In this document: positions 7,576 to 10,352 of the stretch, piece by piece
Numbering within the stretch: the first letter of the stretch is position 1
How the letters are laid out: every line of letters starts with the position of its first letter
The notes under the pieces: generated by a model
What the model was told of the DNA's origin: nothing
The model's database searches: none
What the model saw: only the letters and a program-made list of their open reading frames with translations
NCBI GenBank assembly: GCA_949538655.1
Contig: CATISE010000027.1
Coordinates: 1 to 10,352, forward strand
Length of the DNA: 10,352 nt
Direction: 5' to 3'
Source of the DNA: Marine Group II euryarchaeote MED-G33
Lineage (GTDB): Archaea > Thermoplasmatota > Poseidoniia > Poseidoniales > Thalassarchaeaceae
Position numbers and translations under genes: made by a program

Positions 7576-8348
7576 TGTTGGATCCGATGATAGTCTGTCA
7601 TGGGGGGGCAGGTCACACTGCCAAAGATCAACCTGGTGTCGATCACGCAGCCGATTCGGGTTGGAGTATTTTGATGGCAGGTGGTTCTGCCCTTGATGCA
7701 GTTCTAGCTGCGGTAGAAATCATGGAGAATGACCCGGTGTTAAATGCGGGAACTGGAGGTCGTAAGCGAGCAGATGGTTCCGTACAATTGGATGCTGCTG
7801 TTGCGACTTCTGATGGAAGACTTGGTGCAATCATGGCGATTGAAGAAACACCCAATCCAGTCCATGTTGCCGCCGGTTTACTCGATGAACCAATCCATAT
7901 CCTCGTCGGGCAGGGTGCGCGTGATTGGGCAGACGCGCAGGGTTTCGAAAAGGCTCACGTTGAGGGGAGTGATTCACCATCAGGGAATGACACCGTCGGT
8001 TGTGTCGCCATCGATCAAAACGGGTTCATGGCCGTCGCCTCGTCAACAGGAGGTTGTACAGGCAGGCCTCGTGGTAGAGTCGGTGATACACCATTGTGGG
8101 GTCCTGGTTTGTGGGTTGACGAGGGTATCGCACTCGCCGCTACAGGGATTGGTGAAGAAATCACAATCAAGATGCTATGTCACAGGGTTGCAATCCAGAA
8201 GGGGACTTTGCAAGAACGACTCGAGTATGGGCTTTCATTATTTGATCCGGAAACCGAAGTCGGTTTAATTGGAATCACTGCCAACGGGGAAGGCCTCGGA
8301 TTGGCCAACACGAAGATGCCGTGGGCGATTAGGAGTGCAAATCATTGA
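7575..8348 (+). CDS. Plant-type L-asparaginase / isoaspartyl dipeptidase (Ntn hydrolase, asparaginase_2 family)
   Basis: A 257-residue enzyme that hydrolyses L-asparagine and/or beta-aspartyl (isoaspartyl) dipeptides, products of damaged-protein turnover. The N-terminus has the HGGAG motif (residues ~9-13). LDAVLAAVEIMENDPVLNAGTGG and DAAVATSDGRLGAI follow, both typical of the alpha subunit. The self-cleavage site is GNDTVG with Thr140 as the N-terminal nucleophile of the beta subunit. SSTGGCTGRPRGRVGDTPLWGPGLWVDE is the substrate pocket block, and ATGIGEE follows. The C-terminal strand EVGLIGITANGEG...NTKMPWA appears intact. At 257 residues it is shorter than the usual ~300-320; the saving lies mostly in the variable linker before Thr140. 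Substrate preference between asparagine and isoaspartyl peptides cannot be decided here. It is coupled to the MFS gene, and its 3' end overlaps the convergent UPF0147 gene by 20 bases. Confidence 0.92.
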   Translation: MLDPMIVCHGGAGHTAKDQPGVDHAADSGWSILMAGGSALDAVLAAVEIMENDPVLNAGTGGRKRADGSVQLDAAVATSDGRLGAIMAIEETPNPVHVAAGLLDEPIHILVGQGARDWADAQGFEKAHVEGSDSPSGNDTVGCVAIDQNGFMAVASSTGGCTGRPRGRVGDTPLWGPGLWVDEGIALAATGIGEEITIKMLCHRVAIQKGTLQERLEYGLSLFDPETEVGLIGITANGEGLGLANTKMPWAIRSANH

Positions 8349-8604
8349 GCATTTGTTCTAGCGCAGTATTGATTTGTAAAATCAAAGTTCCAAATTCCAT
8401 TGGAATATTGGGGTCTTCGTAAAGCTCTTCCAATTTGGCTTGGGTAATGGCAATTCGGACGTCCAGTTGCTTGTTCTTGTTCAAAAGCCAGTTTTCCACC
8501 GCATCTTTCGCACCCTTGCGAATGTTACGGGGAACTTTTTGGTCATCCAATTGTGTAATCACAGCAGCAATTTGCTGCATTCTGTTCTCGATATCGGTTG
8601 TCAT
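8329..8604 (-). CDS. UPF0147 family protein (conserved archaeal)
   Basis: A 91-residue, mostly alpha-helical protein without signal or membrane segment. The sequence Q(L)DDQKVPRNIRKGAKDAVENWL...VRIAITQAKLEELYEDPNIPMEFGTLILQINTALEQM matches the UPF0147 pattern: 'VPRNIR..AK.A', then 'A...LDEI..DPN.P...R.LIW...S.LE'. The family is widespread in archaea and its biochemical role is not established as far as I know. The ATG at 8604 is preceded on the minus strand by GAGGG with a six-base gap, a weak ribosome-binding site. Its last 20 bases overlap the end of the asparaginase gene on the other strand, and it is divergent from the prepilin peptidase gene with an 81-base gap. Confidence 0.88.
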   Translation of the reverse strand: MTTDIENRMQQIAAVITQLDDQKVPRNIRKGAKDAVENWLLNKNKQLDVRIAITQAKLEELYEDPNIPMEFGTLILQINTALEQMLNDLHS

Positions 8605-8672
8605 GGTAATCCCTCAAACCTGCACTCACGTCGCTGGGGGGCCGAGGCTGCTTTAAGGCGCTTTCCGGTGCA

Positions 8673-8681
8673 GGAGTTGAT
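8673..8681 (+). promoter_or_regulatory. Shine-Dalgarno site of the prepilin peptidase gene
   Basis: GGAGTTGAT is one mismatch from GGAGGTGAT and lies four bases before the ATG at 8686. It rejects the longer open frame that begins at 8440, whose first part is the antisense of the UPF0147 gene. Confidence 0.7.
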
Positions 8682-8685
8682 TCAC

Positions 8686-9696
8686 ATGGTGGATGTCGAT
8701 TTTCAATTGGAACTCATACAGTGGGTTCGCATCGGTGTCCTCACCCTATGTTTTGGAGGCGCAGCCTGGTTAGACCACAAGACACGCCGTGTCTCAAATG
8801 AGTGGTGGTGGACATGGGCGAAACCCACATTGTTCTTACTTTGTCTCGAACTTATTCTTCTCGAAGCCAACTGGATGATTTGGTTGACGGCATCCGCAGT
8901 CGTTGCCTTTGCTTCGACTGCTTTGATTGGTCGGCCAGATATTTCGGATATTATGTCGGGTTCACGCATGGATATCTTGGTGACAGTTTGGTATTTTGCG
9001 AGCGGAGTGGGACTTGTGATGGGTGCCATGGAATACACCCCAGTCCTACTCGATTATTTCGATCCGAATGTCTACATTGATTCCTCCGCCCCCTTGACCG
9101 AATCAGCCCTCTTGTGGAGTCAAATGCTTGTGATGGGGTTGGTATTGCTATTTTTTGAGATGGCTTGGAGATTCAGAATGCTGCATGGAGGTGCAGACGC
9201 CAAAGCAATGATGCTTGCAACACTCTTGTTACCCTCTTGGAATGGTGCGTCTTTCCCTTTGATTTCATCTAGTGAATCGTTCTCGACAGCCATGCCTCCT
9301 GCCCTTTCACTTCTGATCTGGGCAGGTTTGGCTTTCCTTGTTTTACCATTCTTGATGTTTGTTCGAAATGCGAGTGCTGGAGATCTGAAACCATTGTCGA
9401 TGTCATGGCATGCATCGAGAATGGCGCTTACAGAAATCCCGGACAACCACGTATGGTTGTTAGAGGAAGTTGTCGACAAACCAGACGGTACCCGTGGTGT
9501 GATGCGTCGGATGCGACCTGTCCGGGGCAGTCGTTCCGAAACAGAGGTTGAATCTGTTCTGGAAGAATTGGCAGCTGAAGGTATGGAAAAAGCCTGGGTG
9601 ACGGCAAAGCATCCATTCTTGCTGTTTGTTTTCCCAGCAATACTCCCACTCGTGTTATTCGGTGATCCAATCGTTTGGGTGACTGGATACCTCTGA
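8686..9696 (+). CDS. Archaeal A24-family prepilin / preflagellin peptidase (FlaK/PibD-like)
   Basis: A 336-residue polytopic membrane aspartic protease expected to cleave class III signal peptides of archaeal pilins or archaellins. The first catalytic Asp is Asp30 in AWLDHKTRRVSNEWW, matching the D.K.R.V.N pattern after the first helix. The second is Asp171 in GGADAKAMM, the archaeal form of the GxGD motif, at the start of a later helix. The C-terminal soluble region (PDNHVWLLEEVVDKPDGT...RGSRSETEVESVLEEL) is followed by KAWVTAKHPFLLFVFPA, resembling the WVTP.IPFL end of FlaK homologues. The two Asp residues are 141 residues apart, far more than the roughly 60 in short FlaK/PibD enzymes; the extra part holds hydrophobic helices and an acidic loop around 115-140. 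The ATG at 8686 is set by GGAGTTGAT four bases upstream. No pilin or archaellum gene is seen in the window. Confidence 0.85.
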   Translation: MVDVDFQLELIQWVRIGVLTLCFGGAAWLDHKTRRVSNEWWWTWAKPTLFLLCLELILLEANWMIWLTASAVVAFASTALIGRPDISDIMSGSRMDILVTVWYFASGVGLVMGAMEYTPVLLDYFDPNVYIDSSAPLTESALLWSQMLVMGLVLLFFEMAWRFRMLHGGADAKAMMLATLLLPSWNGASFPLISSSESFSTAMPPALSLLIWAGLAFLVLPFLMFVRNASAGDLKPLSMSWHASRMALTEIPDNHVWLLEEVVDKPDGTRGVMRRMRPVRGSRSETEVESVLEELAAEGMEKAWVTAKHPFLLFVFPAILPLVLFGDPIVWVTGYL

Positions 9697-9732
9697 AACA
9701 CGGGTACGAGAGGGTACACACGTTATCTCCAA

Positions 9733-10221
9733 CTAGAAACCCGCTCCGATGTCATAATGCGGTCCACCACTGCCGCAAAACAGGTCTTGCAGAATGGCAT
9801 CGATGAAGAACATCAGCGTGAGGAAAAGGACGGCAACGTGGGCGATGCTCCACAAAAAAACCTTCCCTGAATGAACCTCCCAATCAGATAGTGAACCCAG
9901 AAAAATAAGTCCGTTGATTGGGATTCCGAAAGCGCTAATCCACAAGGCAAGCCCTCCAATGATCTCAAAGAAATTGTCATTATCGCAATCATCAGGACCA
10001 ATCCATAAACCGATTTGCATTGAAAGGGCACCAAGAAACGCCATGATCATGAGAATCGCACAAAATTTGTAGTGTTGGAAAGAAGCTGGTTGCTGAGGGG
10101 CTTTATCCTCTAATTGTTGCCAATGTGGACTCGGTGATTTGCTTTGGTGGAAAGCGGCCTTTTTTTCACCACCCTGTGTGTTGGCAAGTTTCTCATCCAA
10201 CCTCAGTTCATTCTCGGACAT
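9733..10221 (-). CDS. Small unrecognised membrane protein, about three helices
   Basis: I do not recognise this gene. From the ATG at 10221 it encodes 162 residues. The first ~55 are hydrophilic, charged, Gln/Lys-rich and probably disordered. Three hydrophobic stretches follow: KFCAILMIMAFLGALSMQIG, IIGGLALWISAFGIPINGLI and VFLWSIAHVAVLFLTLMFFI. Between the first two lies an acidic loop, GPDDCDNDNFFE. The C-terminus has CGSGG. An in-frame ATG at 10305 would add 28 residues, but the shorter start is preferred because its product begins with an ordinary soluble tail and a TATA-like element lies about 27 bases upstream. There is no Shine-Dalgarno site, so it may be leaderless. It converges on the prepilin peptidase gene with a 36-base gap. 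Membrane nature is well supported; function is unknown. Confidence 0.6.
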   Translation of the reverse strand: MSENELRLDEKLANTQGGEKKAAFHQSKSPSPHWQQLEDKAPQQPASFQHYKFCAILMIMAFLGALSMQIGLWIGPDDCDNDNFFEIIGGLALWISAFGIPINGLIFLGSLSDWEVHSGKVFLWSIAHVAVLFLTLMFFIDAILQDLFCGSGGPHYDIGAGF

Positions 10222-10243
10222 ATTGCTGGCGCAATTCTGTACT

Positions 10244-10253
10244 AAGATAACGA
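10244..10253 (-). promoter_or_regulatory. Possible TATA-like element for the 9733-10221 gene
   Basis: On the minus strand CGTTATCTTA is centred about 27 bases before the ATG at 10221, where an archaeal TATA box would sit if transcription began at the start codon. A single weak match in an A/T-rich spot; tentative. Confidence 0.3.
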
Positions 10254-10352
10254 TTGCCCCGTCCCGATAATGGGTGGCGAGGTAGGACGTCCACTGCGAG
10301 CCCATTGATTCAGCAATTGTGAGCGCGAGGGTGTTATGGGGGCGCCCTCTCG

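Noticed and set aside
8440..8685. Upstream extension of the prepilin peptidase frame to 8440
   Set aside because: The added part is antisense to the UPF0147 gene and reads as ordinary shadow sequence. A good Shine-Dalgarno site sets the start at 8686.
9120..9719. 199-codon open frame on the minus strand
   Set aside because: It lies antisense to the prepilin peptidase gene, which has conserved motifs. The translation is low-complexity and resembles no family.
9697..9732. Direct repeat GGGTAC in the short convergent gap as a terminator or binding site
   Set aside because: Only two six-base copies are present, with no stem and no T-run; it is too little to support a call.
10325..10352. Seven-base-pair hairpin GAGGGTG/CGCCCTC at the right edge
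   Set aside because: The stem includes a G-T pair, has no T-run, and the window ends beside it; its context cannot be judged.

Overview
The window looks like part of an archaeal chromosome. My best guess is a marine group II / Poseidoniales-type euryarchaeon (Thermoplasmatota). The gene content argues for archaea: a membrane-anchored LonB protease with two transmembrane segments inside its AAA+ module, a UPF0147-family protein, a FlaK/PibD-like A24 prepilin peptidase, and a TrmI-type tRNA methyltransferase. Shine-Dalgarno-like sequences resembling GGAGGTGAT precede several of the chosen starts by about four bases. The lineage is an inference from gene content and protein style (long CARDB-like surface proteins rich in Asn-Gly); no marker gene proves it. 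Base composition looks moderate and even, and I see no insertion sequence, integrase, tRNA gene, rRNA gene or CRISPR array.

Layout: (1) 1-3144, plus strand: the C-terminal 1047 residues of a large surface protein that begins before the window. It has an Asn-Asn-Thr-Gly-Gly tandem repeat, several Ig-like beta domains, one C-terminal membrane helix and a predicted cytoplasmic zinc ribbon. (2) 3145-3918, minus strand: trmI, which meets gene 1 tail to tail with no base between the stop codons. (3) 3919-4137: divergent trmI/lonB region holding a structured block that partly resembles a TPP riboswitch, and a strong hairpin. (4) 4138-8348, plus strand: a tight run of lonB, an MFS transporter and a plant-type asparaginase / isoaspartyl peptidase; the last two overlap by one base. 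(5) 8329-8604, minus strand: UPF0147 protein, whose 3' end overlaps the asparaginase gene by 20 bases. (6) 8686-9696, plus strand: the prepilin peptidase, divergent from the UPF0147 gene. (7) 9733-10221, minus strand: a small unrecognised membrane protein with about three helices. The last ~130 bases hold no gene I can support.

How the genes may work together: the lonB-MFS-asparaginase run suggests protein turnover at the membrane combined with handling of amino acids or damaged (isoaspartyl) peptides, but the MFS substrate cannot be read from sequence. The surface protein and the prepilin peptidase both concern the cell envelope but are not adjacent. Most of the window is ordinary housekeeping content. 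The points most worth a second look are the riboswitch-like lonB leader, the glycosylation-sequon-rich repeat region together with the cytoplasmic zinc ribbon of the surface protein, and the enlarged spacing between the catalytic aspartates of the prepilin peptidase. I did not find a clear, previously undescribed multi-gene system.
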